Assembly: GCF_018403285.1 (NCBI RefSeq)
Contig: NZ_BOSJ01000008.1
Coordinates: 1 to 64,000 of the forward strand
DNA: 64,000 bases
Direction of reading: 5' to 3'
Source: Paenibacillus sp. J45TS6
Lineage (GTDB): Bacteria; Bacillota; Bacilli; Paenibacillales; Paenibacillaceae
Shown: positions 18,157-24,952 of the stretch, in pieces
How the letters are laid out: the number at the start of each line of letters is the position of its first letter
Numbering within the stretch: the first letter of the stretch is position 1
Made by a program: the position numbers and the translations under genes
Notes under the pieces: model-generated
Seen by the model: only the letters and a program-made list of their open reading frames with translations
What the model was told of the DNA's origin: nothing
The model's database searches: none

Positions 18157-18915
18157 ATGCAAGTTAACAGCAAACACAACTCTTACAAATGGTTAAATGT
18201 AGTAGGCTTGATTCTTGTTATTGTAGTCAACGCACTCGCGAATATATTACCGATCGGAGGAAGAACAACACAGGAAGTATCTGAACTTTATCCGGTATTA
18301 ATTACTCCGGCTGGATACGCATTTATCATCTGGTCTGTCATTTATATCCTCCTTGCCTGCTTTGTTATTTTTCAGTTTTTGCCTTCTCAAAAAAATCGAA
18401 ATACAACAGCACGTGTCGGAATCTGGTTCTTCATTAGCTGTTTAGCAAACGCAGGCTGGATCATCCTCTGGCAGAACCTTCTGATCGGATGGTCCGTACT
18501 TGTCATATTCATTTTATTGTTCTCCCTTATTCAAATGTATTTACGTACACGAGACATCCCTTCCCCTACGCTCGGAGAAACTTGGTTTGTCAAACTTCCA
18601 TTTAGCATCTATATAGGGTGGGTTAGTGTAGCGACGCTGATTAACGTGACCGTATGGCTGAGTAAACTCGGCTGGAGCGGATTTAACCTGGGAGATCAAA
18701 CATGGGCCATCATTCTGCTTCTGCTTGGCAGCATCGTTGCCTTTGCAGTTAGCTACCGATATAACGACTTCATCATGCCGCTTGTATTCGTATGGGCCTA
18801 TATTGCTATCGGAGTAAAACAATCGGATATCCTTGCTGTTTCCTATACAGCGATTGGACTCGCCGTTGTCATTTTCTTATTTGCAGTATGGATTTTCTTA
18901 CGGAGAAAAAAATAA
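18157..18915 (+). CDS. Multi-spanning membrane protein, TspO/MBR-related
   Basis: A 252-residue integral membrane protein with about seven to eight hydrophobic helices. Features such as ITPAGYAFIIWSVIYILL near the N terminus and FISCLANAGWIILWQ resemble the tryptophan-rich TspO/MBR family (which has the WxPP..F..W and AN..W patterns). It is longer than classical TspO (about 160 residues), so it belongs to an extended subgroup or a related family. TspO proteins bind porphyrins and hydrophobic ligands; the role here is unknown. The ribosome site TGGAGG precedes the ATG at 18157; an upstream in-frame ATG at 18106 lacks one. Confidence 0.6.
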   Translation: MQVNSKHNSYKWLNVVGLILVIVVNALANILPIGGRTTQEVSELYPVLITPAGYAFIIWSVIYILLACFVIFQFLPSQKNRNTTARVGIWFFISCLANAGWIILWQNLLIGWSVLVIFILLFSLIQMYLRTRDIPSPTLGETWFVKLPFSIYIGWVSVATLINVTVWLSKLGWSGFNLGDQTWAIILLLLGSIVAFAVSYRYNDFIMPLVFVWAYIAIGVKQSDILAVSYTAIGLAVVIFLFAVWIFLRRKK

Positions 18916-18916
18916 T

Positions 18917-18962
18917 AACGTAAAAAGAGACCATCGCCAAAGCGTTGGTCTCTTTTTACGTT
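18917..18962. terminator. Strong bidirectional terminator
   Basis: Nearly perfect 17-bp stem (AACGTAAAAAGAGACCA / TGGTCTCTTTTTACGTT) extended by CGC-CAAA-GCG in the loop. It serves the TspO-like gene and the convergent ridA gene. Confidence 0.85.
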
Positions 18963-18994
18963 TGATTCAGTAATGACATCATTTGTATAAGATC

Positions 18995-19375
18995 TTACCC
19001 TTTTACTACAATCGTCTCGATCTCAACGAGCGCATCTTTTGGTAAACGTGCTACTTCTACTGCACTGCGCGCTGGGTATGGCTGTTCAAAAAATGAACTG
19101 TACACTTCATTCACACGGACAAAATCATTCATATCTTTTAAGAAGACCGTTGTTTTCACGACCTGGTTTAGTCCTGCCCCAGCCGCTTCAAGAATCGCTT
19201 TTACATTCTCCAGAGACAAACGGGTCTGCTCTTCTACAGTCGCTCCAAACTCTCCCGTCGCCGGATCAATACCAAGCTGTCCTGATGTGAAAATAAATCC
19301 GCCTGCTTCTACAGCCTGGCTGTAAGGCCCAATGGCACCCGGTGCTTTTTCAGTTGTGATCGTGTTTTTGCTCAT
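18995..19375 (-). CDS. ridA: RidA family reactive intermediate deaminase
   Basis: A 126-residue cytoplasmic protein of the YjgF/YER057c/UK114 family. RidA hydrolyses reactive 2-aminoacrylate and related enamines released by PLP enzymes such as threonine dehydratase. Diagnostic segments: [12 protein letters not shown] at the start, [16 protein letters not shown], the active-site region [21 protein letters not shown] with the conserved Arg (about 105) and C-terminal Glu. Length is normal. It stands alone, convergent with the TspO-like gene. No frameshift. Confidence 0.93.
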   Translation of the reverse strand: MSKNTITTEKAPGAIGPYSQAVEAGGFIFTSGQLGIDPATGEFGATVEEQTRLSLENVKAILEAAGAGLNQVVKTTVFLKDMNDFVRVNEVYSSFFEQPYPARSAVEVARLPKDALVEIETIVVKG

Positions 19376-19444
19376 ACGGATGAACCTCCTTTAATATTTC
19401 CATACTTTTCTATACGTTATTGTAGTCAAATGTGCGAGGCTTGT

Positions 19445-20146
19445 CTATTTCTGAGACAGTGGCATCGCCTCTGCGATCTCCCTGATCTTTTGATTAGAAT
19501 AGATATGTATCCCCTTCTGTTCCTGTAAGGCAATACGAATCATGGCAGTAGCTACAAGTGATCCTGGTATCGCACGATAATTCTGCCCTTTTCCAAGCTT
19601 TAATAATGGATCTAAGAGCCCAAGGAGAATTTCACCCATCTTCTCCCCTGTTCTATGTTCTTTACGATCTCCGAGAAGCAGTGAAGGACGTACGAAATGT
19701 ACAGAAGGGATTCCGGTCTTCTTTACCTCTTCTTCAAACTGGCCTTTTGTACGGGAATAGAAAACACGCGATTTTGCATCGGCACCCATTGAAGAAATCC
19801 CAATAAATTGTTTTATTCCATGGCGCTCCGCTATCTTCGCGGCAGTAACGGGATATTCGAGATCTACTTTGCGAAAAGCCGCCTGTGATCCTGCCTTCTT
19901 AATCGTTGTACCTAAACAACAGAATAAATCATCTGCTTGATAAAAGGCGGATTCATATTTCTCAAGCTCATCCCAGTTTACGATCACTTGTTTCAGTTTT
20001 GGATGAGTAAGCTTCTGTGATTCCCTCACTAAAATAACGACTTCTGTGTAGGGATGCTGTTCTAGCAGCCCAGTAACCAGTTGCTGACCAACCATCCCGG
20101 TTGCTCCAATAACGATCGCTTTACGAGTCTGTTCCAGCAAATTCAT
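19445..20146 (-). CDS. Atypical short-chain NAD(P)-binding oxidoreductase
   Basis: A 233-residue Rossmann protein. The nucleotide-binding motif VIGATGMVGQQL lies near residue 12; ISSMGAD and YSRTKGQFEEEV contain the Ser and Tyr-x3-Lys-like positions of the atypical SDR fold (NAD(P)H-binding/HTATIP2-like). Substrate unknown. The longer frame with 18 more residues starts at 20200, but AAGAAGGGACCG precedes the ATG at 20146, so the inner start is preferred. It is likely a stand-alone gene, and ridA lies 70 bases downstream on the same strand. Confidence 0.75.
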   Translation of the reverse strand: MNLLEQTRKAIVIGATGMVGQQLVTGLLEQHPYTEVVILVRESQKLTHPKLKQVIVNWDELEKYESAFYQADDLFCCLGTTIKKAGSQAAFRKVDLEYPVTAAKIAERHGIKQFIGISSMGADAKSRVFYSRTKGQFEEEVKKTGIPSVHFVRPSLLLGDRKEHRTGEKMGEILLGLLDPLLKLGKGQNYRAIPGSLVATAMIRIALQEQKGIHIYSNQKIREIAEAMPLSQK

Positions 20147-20225
20147 CGGTCCCTTCTTTATCAGCATATGAATACGTCTGATCTGTATAGAAGAAATCAT
20201 ACCATGTAGACATTTAATTCTACAT

Positions 20226-20272
20226 AAACAAAGAAGAGGATCGATTCCGCAGAATCAATCCTCTTCTTTATT
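20226..20272 (-). terminator. Terminator of csbD
   Basis: AAAGAAGAGGATCGATTC / GAATCAATCCTCTTCTTTA hairpin just after the csbD stop codon, nearly perfect, with T-rich tails on both strands. Confidence 0.8.
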
Positions 20273-20289
20273 GTAAGTAAGCTACGTTA

Positions 20290-20493
20290 TTAGCGTACGT
20301 TCGTGTTGCTCCAGTTGTTGTACTCTGTCTCCGCCTGTTCACGCGTGTGACCATATTTTTCTTGGAGTTTACCAATCAATTTGTCTTTCTCACCATTGAT
20401 TACATCCAGATCATCATCTGTCAGTTTACCCCATTGTTTTTTAGCTTCACCCTTCATTTGTGTCCATTTCCCTTTAAATACGTTGTTATCCAT
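20290..20493 (-). CDS. csbD: CsbD-family general stress protein
   Basis: A 67-residue, highly charged helical protein. The hallmarks VFKGKWTQMKGEAKKQWGKL and LQEKYGHTREQAETEYNNW match the CsbD/YjbJ family. In Bacillus subtilis csbD is induced by general stress sigma factor B; I looked for a GTTT...GGGTA promoter upstream and found only an isolated GGGTAA, so control is unproven here. The molecular function of the family is unknown. Ribosome site GAGGAGATG. It is divergent from the candidate RNA at 20697. Confidence 0.9.
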   Translation of the reverse strand: MDNNVFKGKWTQMKGEAKKQWGKLTDDDLDVINGEKDKLIGKLQEKYGHTREQAETEYNNWSNTNVR

Positions 20494-20661
20494 GATCGTT
20501 CATCTCCTCGTCATTTATAGTAATGTTTCTGTCGTTTTTCACTGTTGTAATCCATTACCCTGAGCTCTAGGGATGTTGTTACTTGCTTGTTGTATTATTA
20601 ACCAGTAGAGATTTCCATGAATCCGAAAATATATCATATCGGTGTATCACATAGTATATAT

Positions 20662-20690
20662 TTGTGTTATAGCTTGTACTATGATATAAT
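20662..20690 (+). promoter_or_regulatory. Promoter driving the candidate RNA
   Basis: TTGTGT (20662-20667), a 17-base spacer and a perfect TATAAT (20685-20690). No open reading frame with a ribosome site follows on this strand for more than 1 kb. Confidence 0.6.
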
Positions 20691-20696
20691 GAAAAG

Positions 20697-21063
20697 TAAT
20701 GTAGTATTTAACCCCATTCATATTCCTCAAAGTAGAATAATTCCTTCATTTAACCTCATGAAGTAAGAATCGCGTTATAACCCAAACAAAGATTTTAGAT
20801 TTTATTTTCATTCAAACTGGCGCGGTCTTCGGAGCCGCAAGGACAAAAGAGAGGTAGGGCTTTTGTTGTGTGAAAGTCAGTTATTCTCGGCAAGTGTGAA
20901 CGACATCGTTCACCAGAGGAATCGTTAGCTATTTGTAGCTACTGCATTTAGCAACCACAGGTTAAATCAATTAAATAATCGCAAGCTGTTCGCGATCGAC
21001 ACGACGCGGGCGACCTTGCACATAGCAGCCCCCGGACCCTAGGTACGGGGGCTATCCAATTTT
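20697..21063 (+). ncRNA. Candidate structured non-coding RNA of about 365 nt
   Basis: Between a consensus-like promoter and a GC-rich hairpin with a T-rich tail. Helices seen: 20744-20763 (CTTCAT/ATGAAG); 20822-20838 (GCGGTC-TTCG-GA-CCGC, a cUUCGg tetraloop with one bulge); 20843-20866 (ACAAAAG/CTTTTGT); 20896-20913 (GTGAACGA/TCGTTCAC); 20978-20996 (ATCGC/GCGAT); 21027-21053 (AGCCCCCG/CGGGGGCT). I see none of the signatures of tmRNA, RNase P, SRP or a known riboswitch, and no gene follows in the same direction until 21.9 kb, so it looks like a free-standing RNA. Function unknown. The region otherwise holds no open frame worth calling. Confidence 0.4.
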
Positions 21064-21071
21064 AGCGCCTC

Positions 21072-21302
21072 TTAGAGAAAAATCTTGCAGATCATAACAA
21101 GTAAGACGAATAATACGAGCAGGATTCCCGCTAAATCGTCAGGAGGCTCATGAACAGCTGAAGAGCTACCGTGCGGCATAGCATAGGATTTCACAGGTTC
21201 TTCCCAGTTACCTCCGTAAGTTTGATACATCCGTTCATAACCGGATACAGGGTAACCTGATATATAATTGGAATTCATCTGATAACTATATTGTTCATTC
21301 AT
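21072..21302 (-). CDS. Small tail-anchored protein, YjcZ-like C terminus
   Basis: A 76-residue protein. The N-terminal 50 residues are polar and rich in Tyr, Ser, Asn and Gly (MNEQYSYQMNSNYISGY). The last 20 residues are a hydrophobic helix (DDLAGILLVLFVLLVMICKI) like the tail of the YjcZ family of small sporulation proteins, two clear members of which lie nearby. Ribosome site AGGGAGGAAT precedes the ATG; a longer frame to 21425 has no ribosome site. Likely a spore-coat or membrane-associated protein, by analogy only. Confidence 0.6.
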   Translation of the reverse strand: MNEQYSYQMNSNYISGYPVSGYERMYQTYGGNWEEPVKSYAMPHGSSSAVHEPPDDLAGILLVLFVLLVMICKIFL

Positions 21303-21427
21303 TAAATATTCCTCCCTTATATCGCCTATTAGGCTTCTCCCTATACATATGTAAAAAGGATTTCCGGCGTCCGGGCTCCTGCCTTGAACTTCAATATTTT
21401 GTTTGGGACCGTATACAAGACGCAAAT

Positions 21428-21462
21428 AAAGAAGCTGCCCTGATATCAGGGCAACTTCTTTT
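21428..21462 (-). terminator. Terminator of the 47-residue YjcZ-type gene
   Basis: Hairpin built around TGCCCTGATATCAGGGCA with AAGAAG/CTTCTT outer arms, 20-55 bases after the stop codon at 21482. Confidence 0.75.
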
Positions 21463-21481
21463 TACTGAAAACAAGAGAATA

Positions 21482-21625
21482 TTAGTAACAAGTAAATGCT
21501 TTAGAGATGATAACCAAGAGAATGAAGAGTACAAGAATTGCTCCTATCGATGTCCAGCCTCCGTGGCCGTATCCGCCAACATTTCCACAACCATTGTTGC
21601 CACCACAGTATTCGTATCCACTCAT
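21482..21625 (-). CDS. YjcZ-family small protein
   Basis: A 47-residue protein that I translated directly: MSGYEYCGGNNGCGNVGGYG start, then a Gly-rich link and the hydrophobic tail TSIGAILVLFILLVIISKAF. The tail and the Gly/Tyr/Cys-rich head are those of the YjcZ family (annotated as sporulation proteins in Bacillales). The tail is identical over most residues to that of the 64-residue paralogue at 23624. Strong ribosome site AAAGGAGGAG. Spore-related role by family only. Confidence 0.85.
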   Translation of the reverse strand: MSGYEYCGGNNGCGNVGGYGHGGWTSIGAILVLFILLVIISKAFTCY

Positions 21626-21887
21626 TTTAACTCCTCCTTTCCGCTTCCTACACCATAACTTATGTCATTTAAGCTGGTTTGGACCGGGCACTTATCCAAC
21701 TTTCTTTTATTTGGGCTCTCTGCCTATAGTTCAGTCCCTGTCCTCCACAACCCACAATCTGACTACAAATAAGCAGGCACCCTTTTTTGTTTTAAGGCTT
21801 AGGGAGTTACCCTTTTTACGAACTCATGCCATTTCATAACATAAGATATAGAAGAAAGAATACCTGAGATGCGGGAAGGTGAACGAA

Positions 21888-22100
21888 GTGAAGGCCACTG
21901 TCAAAAACAAAAACAAAAACGCCAGCAGAAAAAATAACAACAATGTGGATTCCAACCTTGTTACCTTGGACCAGCTTACCCTCATTGCCGCAATTCTTGG
22001 GCTTATTGTCTCTGGAATAGGTTTATACGTAGCCTGGAAACAGTTTAATAATAACGATCCCAATTATAATGAGAGCGAAGATATCAATCTATTAAGGTAA
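21888..22100 (+). CDS. Small single-pass membrane protein, hypothetical
   Basis: A 70-residue protein with a basic, Asn/Lys-rich head (KNKNKNASRKNNNN) and one membrane helix (about 32-52, LIAAILGLIVSGIGLYVAW) followed by an Asn-rich tail. Two GTG codons could start it, 21879 and 21888; GGGAAGG is too close to the first and well placed for the second. No family recognised. Low-complexity head, so function cannot be inferred. Confidence 0.5.
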   Translation: MKATVKNKNKNASRKNNNNVDSNLVTLDQLTLIAAILGLIVSGIGLYVAWKQFNNNDPNYNESEDINLLR

Positions 22101-22266
22101 GAACGTTTTATTATTATTTAAATTTTCCATTTACTTCACAAAAATAAAGATGTTACATTATATATTGTAAATATTATCCACTGGCTGATTTATGTTCCAT
22201 TATTATCATATACGACCAGATGGTTGAGATATATTGCAGTCTGTATCTTTGAGATGGAGGGATCAC

Positions 22267-22467
22267 ATGCTGTTACACTCGTTGCGATACGCTGAGAAGA
22301 AAGGTTATACGGTGTGTCTCGTACTGCAGAACGGGAACACCTATGTAGGCGAGATAGATATCAACAATGATACTAAGAATCTTGTGATTACATGCGATCA
22401 GGGGAAGATTCCCGTGCTGCTTGATCATATTAAACACGCTTCTACCATTGTATCGGCACACTTCTAA
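22267..22467 (+). CDS. Small hypothetical protein
   Basis: A 66-residue soluble protein, MLLHSLRYAEKKGYTVCLVL at the start, with beta-strand-like pattern (LQNGNTYVGEIDIN, NLVITCDQGKIPVLLDHI) reminiscent of a small SH3/Sm-like barrel. GATGGAGGGATCAC is a good ribosome site; a longer frame from 22234 lacks one. It is followed by its own terminator. Function unknown. Confidence 0.6.
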   Translation: MLLHSLRYAEKKGYTVCLVLQNGNTYVGEIDINNDTKNLVITCDQGKIPVLLDHIKHASTIVSAHF

Positions 22468-22527
22468 CTTGAAAGAAAACTAACAAAGCAGTATAAAGAA
22501 TATTACATAGATGACATGATTCCCTTT

Positions 22528-22579
22528 ATTGTCAGAATCAGCTACTCATTGTGAATAGCTTAATTCTGGCAATATTTTT
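22528..22579 (+). terminator. Terminator of the 66-residue gene
   Basis: Hairpin ATTGTCAGAAT / ATTCTGGCAAT with inner AGCTA/TAGCT, followed by TTTTTT. Confidence 0.75.
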
Positions 22580-22610
22580 TATTTAACGAACGAATTAGGA
22601 CATTTATTAT

Positions 22611-22925
22611 TTACGAAACAAACTTCAGACCAACCGCAGAAATTAAGACCATCGCAATAAACAAGATGCGCTTCGCATCCCTTGCTTCCCCATAGAATAT
22701 CATTCCAAGAAGTGCTCCGCCTGAAGCACCAATTCCAGTCCATACCGCATAGGCAGTACCCATAGGCAGCGTCTTCATCGCAAGAGCAAGGAAGATAAAG
22801 CTTAACGCAAAACTTCCAACCAGCAGCGATATTACACGAGCATTGCGCTTCTGGTTCATCTGATTAATCATACCGACACCCATCATCTCAAACAGTCCGG
22901 CCAGGATTAGATATACCCAGTCCAT
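22611..22925 (-). CDS. ykkD: Guanidinium exporter subunit, SMR family (YkkD)
   Basis: A 104-residue four-helix small multidrug resistance protein. The conserved membrane-embedded Glu is in LAGLFEMMGVGMINQ (helix 1, about residue 12), and the motif MGTAYAVWTGIGASGGALLG is in helix 3. Bacillus subtilis YkkC (112 residues) and YkkD (105 residues) act together, and proteins of this branch (Gdx) exchange guanidinium for protons. Here the lengths, order and upstream guanidine-I riboswitch all match that system. The ATG is separated from the ykkC stop by one base (TAATATG), so translation is coupled. Ribosome site GAGGAGGTA. Confidence 0.9.
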   Translation of the reverse strand: MDWVYLILAGLFEMMGVGMINQMNQKRNARVISLLVGSFALSFIFLALAMKTLPMGTAYAVWTGIGASGGALLGMIFYGEARDAKRILFIAMVLISAVGLKFVS

Positions 22926-22926
22926 A

Positions 22927-23265
22927 TTAAGATACCTCCTCTTTTGCAGGGTCTTTAGTGACAAGCTTTAAGCCAGCGACACCTGTAAGCAGTGTGATCA
23001 CGAATAGAATTTTCCCGGCATTCAGATTCACACCGAAAATCAAGACGTCAACGAGCATGGTCCCTACCGTACCTAGCCCAACAAAAATTGCATAAGCTGT
23101 CCCCACAGGCAGAGCTTTGGTTGCAGAGATAAGCAAATAGAAACTTAGAAAGATAGCTATGGCTGTTGCGCCCCACTCCCACCAAAGCTCTGCATGTTTC
23201 AGACCTGAAGCCCATCCAATTTCAAAGATTACAGCGGTTAGCACCTTTAGCCAGTTTGAGTTCAT
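22927..23265 (-). CDS. ykkC: Guanidinium exporter subunit, SMR family (YkkC)
   Basis: A 112-residue SMR protein: helix 1 with Glu in AVIFEIGWASGLKHAE, then LPVGTAYAIFVGLGTVGTML and GVAGLKLVTKDPA near the C terminus. It forms the first cistron after a guanidine-I riboswitch and is expected to heterodimerise with YkkD and export guanidinium ions. The frame extends upstream to 23340, but AAAGG followed by ATGAAAAAA places the start at 23265 with correct spacing (23274 would leave no spacing). One-base gap to ykkD. Confidence 0.9.
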   Translation of the reverse strand: MNSNWLKVLTAVIFEIGWASGLKHAELWWEWGATAIAIFLSFYLLISATKALPVGTAYAIFVGLGTVGTMLVDVLIFGVNLNAGKILFVITLLTGVAGLKLVTKDPAKEEVS

Positions 23266-23340
23266 TTTTTTCATCCTTTCTGTTGAGGGGTTATTCCTAA
23301 CAAAAAAATATCCGGAGGATTCATACAAATATGGAAACAA

Positions 23341-23386
23341 AAAAGCCCGGGAGACTCGTCATAATGACAAGATCTCCCGGGCTTTT
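23341..23386 (-). terminator. Expression-platform terminator of the guanidine riboswitch
   Basis: Stem AAAAGCCCGGGAGA / TCTCCCGGGCTTTT with a T run on the minus strand, between the aptamer and ykkC. Its 5' arm follows the end of the aptamer, as expected for ligand-controlled termination. Confidence 0.85.
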
Positions 23387-23482
23387 GTCCCTCCGTGATA
23401 ACACGAATCCAGTAGATTCGTGCGTTTTCCCTCGGACCAGACCAGATCATCTTACCTCATCTGCGGAACCCTAGAAAACGTT
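23387..23482 (-). promoter_or_regulatory. Guanidine-I (ykkC-class) riboswitch aptamer
   Basis: On the minus strand the conserved blocks of the ykkC motif occur in order: CTAGGGTTCCG (23464-23474), CTGGTCTGGTCCGAGGGAAA in the core, and CACGGAGGGA (23388-23397), followed by the terminator. Guanidine-I riboswitches turn expression on when guanidinium accumulates. Here the aptamer precedes ykkC-ykkD, which encode a guanidinium exporter, a textbook match of ligand and target. Confidence 0.93.
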
Positions 23483-23502
23483 TCTCTTATTGAATTGCTT
23501 AT

Positions 23503-23531
23503 AATCTAGCACAGAATTAAATCTGAATCAA
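23503..23531 (-). promoter_or_regulatory. Promoter of the riboswitch-ykkCD unit
   Basis: On the minus strand TTGATT, a 17-base spacer and TAGATT, placing transcription start about 15 bases before the aptamer. Confidence 0.6.
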
Positions 23532-23570
23532 GGCTGTCTATATTGGAAAGTCCTTTATTCAGCGTAAAAA

Positions 23571-23602
23571 AACCCATTTTTGCTAATTAGCAAAAACGGG
23601 CT
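23571..23602 (-). terminator. Terminator of the 64-residue YjcZ-type gene
   Basis: CCC-TTTTTGCTAATTAGCAAAAA-GGG hairpin followed on the minus strand by a run of seven T. Confidence 0.85.
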
Positions 23603-23623
23603 CCGGGAAAACTTAATCAAATA

Positions 23624-23818
23624 TTAGTAAGAAAGAAACGCTTTAGAGATGATTACCAAAAGGATGAACAATACGAGGATCCCAGCTGTGGATGTAAAAC
23701 CTCCACCATATCCACCGCAACTTCCACCGCCATAGTTTCCGCCGCCGTAATTGCCACCACCGTAGTTACCACCGCTATAGTTTCCTCCACCATAACTTCC
23801 GTATCCAACTTCACTCAT
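23624..23818 (-). CDS. YjcZ-family small Gly/Tyr-rich protein
   Basis: A 64-residue protein with a head made of five imperfect GGGNY repeats (GGNYSGGNYGGGNYGGG...) and the YjcZ tail TAGILVLFILLVIISKAFLSY. The tail is nearly identical to that of the 47-residue paralogue at 21482, whereas the heads differ by expansion of the repeat. Ribosome site AAAAAGGAGGAATT. Members of this family are annotated as sporulation proteins and found in spores of Bacillus; the precise role is unknown. Confidence 0.85.
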   Translation of the reverse strand: MSEVGYGSYGGGNYSGGNYGGGNYGGGNYGGGSCGGYGGGFTSTAGILVLFILLVIISKAFLSY

Positions 23819-23959
23819 TTGTAATTCCTCCTTTTTCTTTGGTACAGTGTATCTTATGCGGTTTTCGTTAAGATGACTGGGTTCAAAGGAGAATGAGTAA
23901 GAATTGGGCTCATGAAGCTACGTTTAGATCGTGGACTTATAAGGAACTACGGTTCTCCT

Positions 23960-24262
23960 TTATTGGAGCTTCTCTCTGACCGACTGCAGTTTTTGCTTGC
24001 TGGATGAGGCCCGGTCTCTTCGGTCGTCAATTTTGACAGAGGTGGAGACACGCTGAGCTCCACTTGCAAAAGGAGTCTCATGCAGCACTGCAATCGCAGC
24101 GAGTACATCTGAAATATCTCCTTCTATAATCGTGCTCATTGACGTTAGTTCGTACGTAATGCCAGGCTGCTCAGCAAGCACTCGTTGCAGTTCAGCTACA
24201 TAACTGCTAAGACTGGTACTTCCTGTTCCGATCGGAATAATAGTAACTTCTGCTATTGCCAT
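23960..24262 (-). CDS. MTH1187-type thiamine-binding protein (YqgV/DUF77)
   Basis: A 100-residue cytoplasmic protein of the DUF77/YqgV family, seen from MAIAEVTIIPIGTGSTSLSSYV at the N terminus, YELTSMSTIIEGD in the middle and RVSTSVKIDDRRD near the end. The family has a ferredoxin-like fold and some members bind thiamine; the biological role is not settled. It stands alone, divergent from the ribonucleotide reductase leader. Confidence 0.85.
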   Translation of the reverse strand: MAIAEVTIIPIGTGSTSLSSYVAELQRVLAEQPGITYELTSMSTIIEGDISDVLAAIAVLHETPFASGAQRVSTSVKIDDRRDRASSSKQKLQSVREKLQ

Positions 24263-24379
24263 ATGACAAACCTCCTTTTAGATTATCCCCTTATAAACGA
24301 TAAGCATATTGTATCATGGCGAAACCACGTATAAAAATTTTTTTTAGAGTTTGGACACAAATCCTCCATCCCTTTTCCT

Positions 24380-24408
24380 TTGCGGTATCTCGGCTTTTTT
24401 GCTATAAT
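24380..24408 (+). promoter_or_regulatory. Upstream promoter candidate of the ribonucleotide reductase operon
   Basis: TTGCGG, a 17-base spacer and a perfect TATAAT (24403-24408). It would start a transcript about 540 bases before nrdA, ahead of the NrdR boxes. Confidence 0.45.
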
Positions 24409-24437
24409 CGCAATTGCATTTCAAAGTTACTAGACTG

Positions 24438-24491
24438 TTTACAAACACAATATATTGGGGTACTGTTAATATACATATCCAAATGTAGTGT
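24438..24491 (+). promoter_or_regulatory. Two NrdR boxes over an nrd promoter
   Basis: Box 1 at 24445-24460 (ACACAATATATTGGGG) matches 14 of 16 positions of the NrdR consensus ACACWATATATWGTGT. Box 2 at 24476-24491 matches about 10 of 16 and starts 31 bases later, the helical spacing usual for NrdR. TTTACA (24438-24443) and TACTGT (24461-24466) with a 17-base spacer would place box 1 between -35 and -10. NrdR represses ribonucleotide reductase genes when dATP is high. Confidence 0.75.
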
Positions 24492-24755
24492 GACAGCTAA
24501 ATTCGGCGAAAAGAACACTATTATTTTTGTCAAGTTATTTTTGATAGAAAAATCCCCGCTCTATTACAAACTATTGGAAATGCCCAAAAAGAAAAATGTG
24601 ATTGACAAAGTTTATTTTTATTGTTTTTCTTACACAACATCAGTGCTCCTCTTTACCGATTCATCGTGAGATGATTGGTGGATAGCGGCGGGGAAATAAA
24701 GGTTTATTGGCATTTGTCTGACCTTGGGGTTGGGAAATGCTTTTTGTTTGATTTT

Positions 24756-24829
24756 AAAAAATAGGCTAATATGTTGCCTAGTTTTTTAAATCTTGTGAAA
24801 AAAGCAAGGCTGTAAAAACTTGCTTTTTT
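24756..24829 (+). terminator. Two tandem terminator-like hairpins in the nrdA leader
   Basis: Hairpin 1 (24756-24787: AAAAAATAGGC / GCCTAGTTTTTT, one mismatch) and hairpin 2 (24798-24829: AAAAAAGCAAG / CTTGCTTTTTT, perfect) both end in T runs. The preceding gene is divergent, so there is no other plus-strand gene for them to terminate; they lie within the apparent nrdA leader. The remainder of the 24.26-24.95 kb gap holds no reading frame with a ribosome site. Confidence 0.6.
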
Positions 24830-24952
24830 AAGCTTGTGAAAAAGGTTGACAGCATGTAAAGTCCACCCGCAAATGTAATGGGACTTAACACTTTTATATC
24901 TGAATCATTATTGATTCATCTATTATTTTGAAGAAGAAAGCGAGGGCTCTCC

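Noticed and set aside
20555-20560. Sigma-B promoter for csbD
   Set aside because: GGGTAA is present on the minus strand, but no GTTT-like -35 element lies at the right distance.
20697-21063. tmRNA, RNase P RNA or 6S RNA
   Set aside because: The size fits tmRNA, but there is no tRNA-like 3' end, tag frame or conserved 5' sequence. The RNase P core sequences and the long 6S helix are also missing.
24316-24669. 117-residue plus-strand frame in the nrd leader
   Set aside because: No ribosome site, low-complexity translation, and it spans the promoter and NrdR boxes.
24490-24940. Cobalamin riboswitch in the nrd leader
   Set aside because: I looked for the B12-box core and found nothing like it, although tandem terminators are present.
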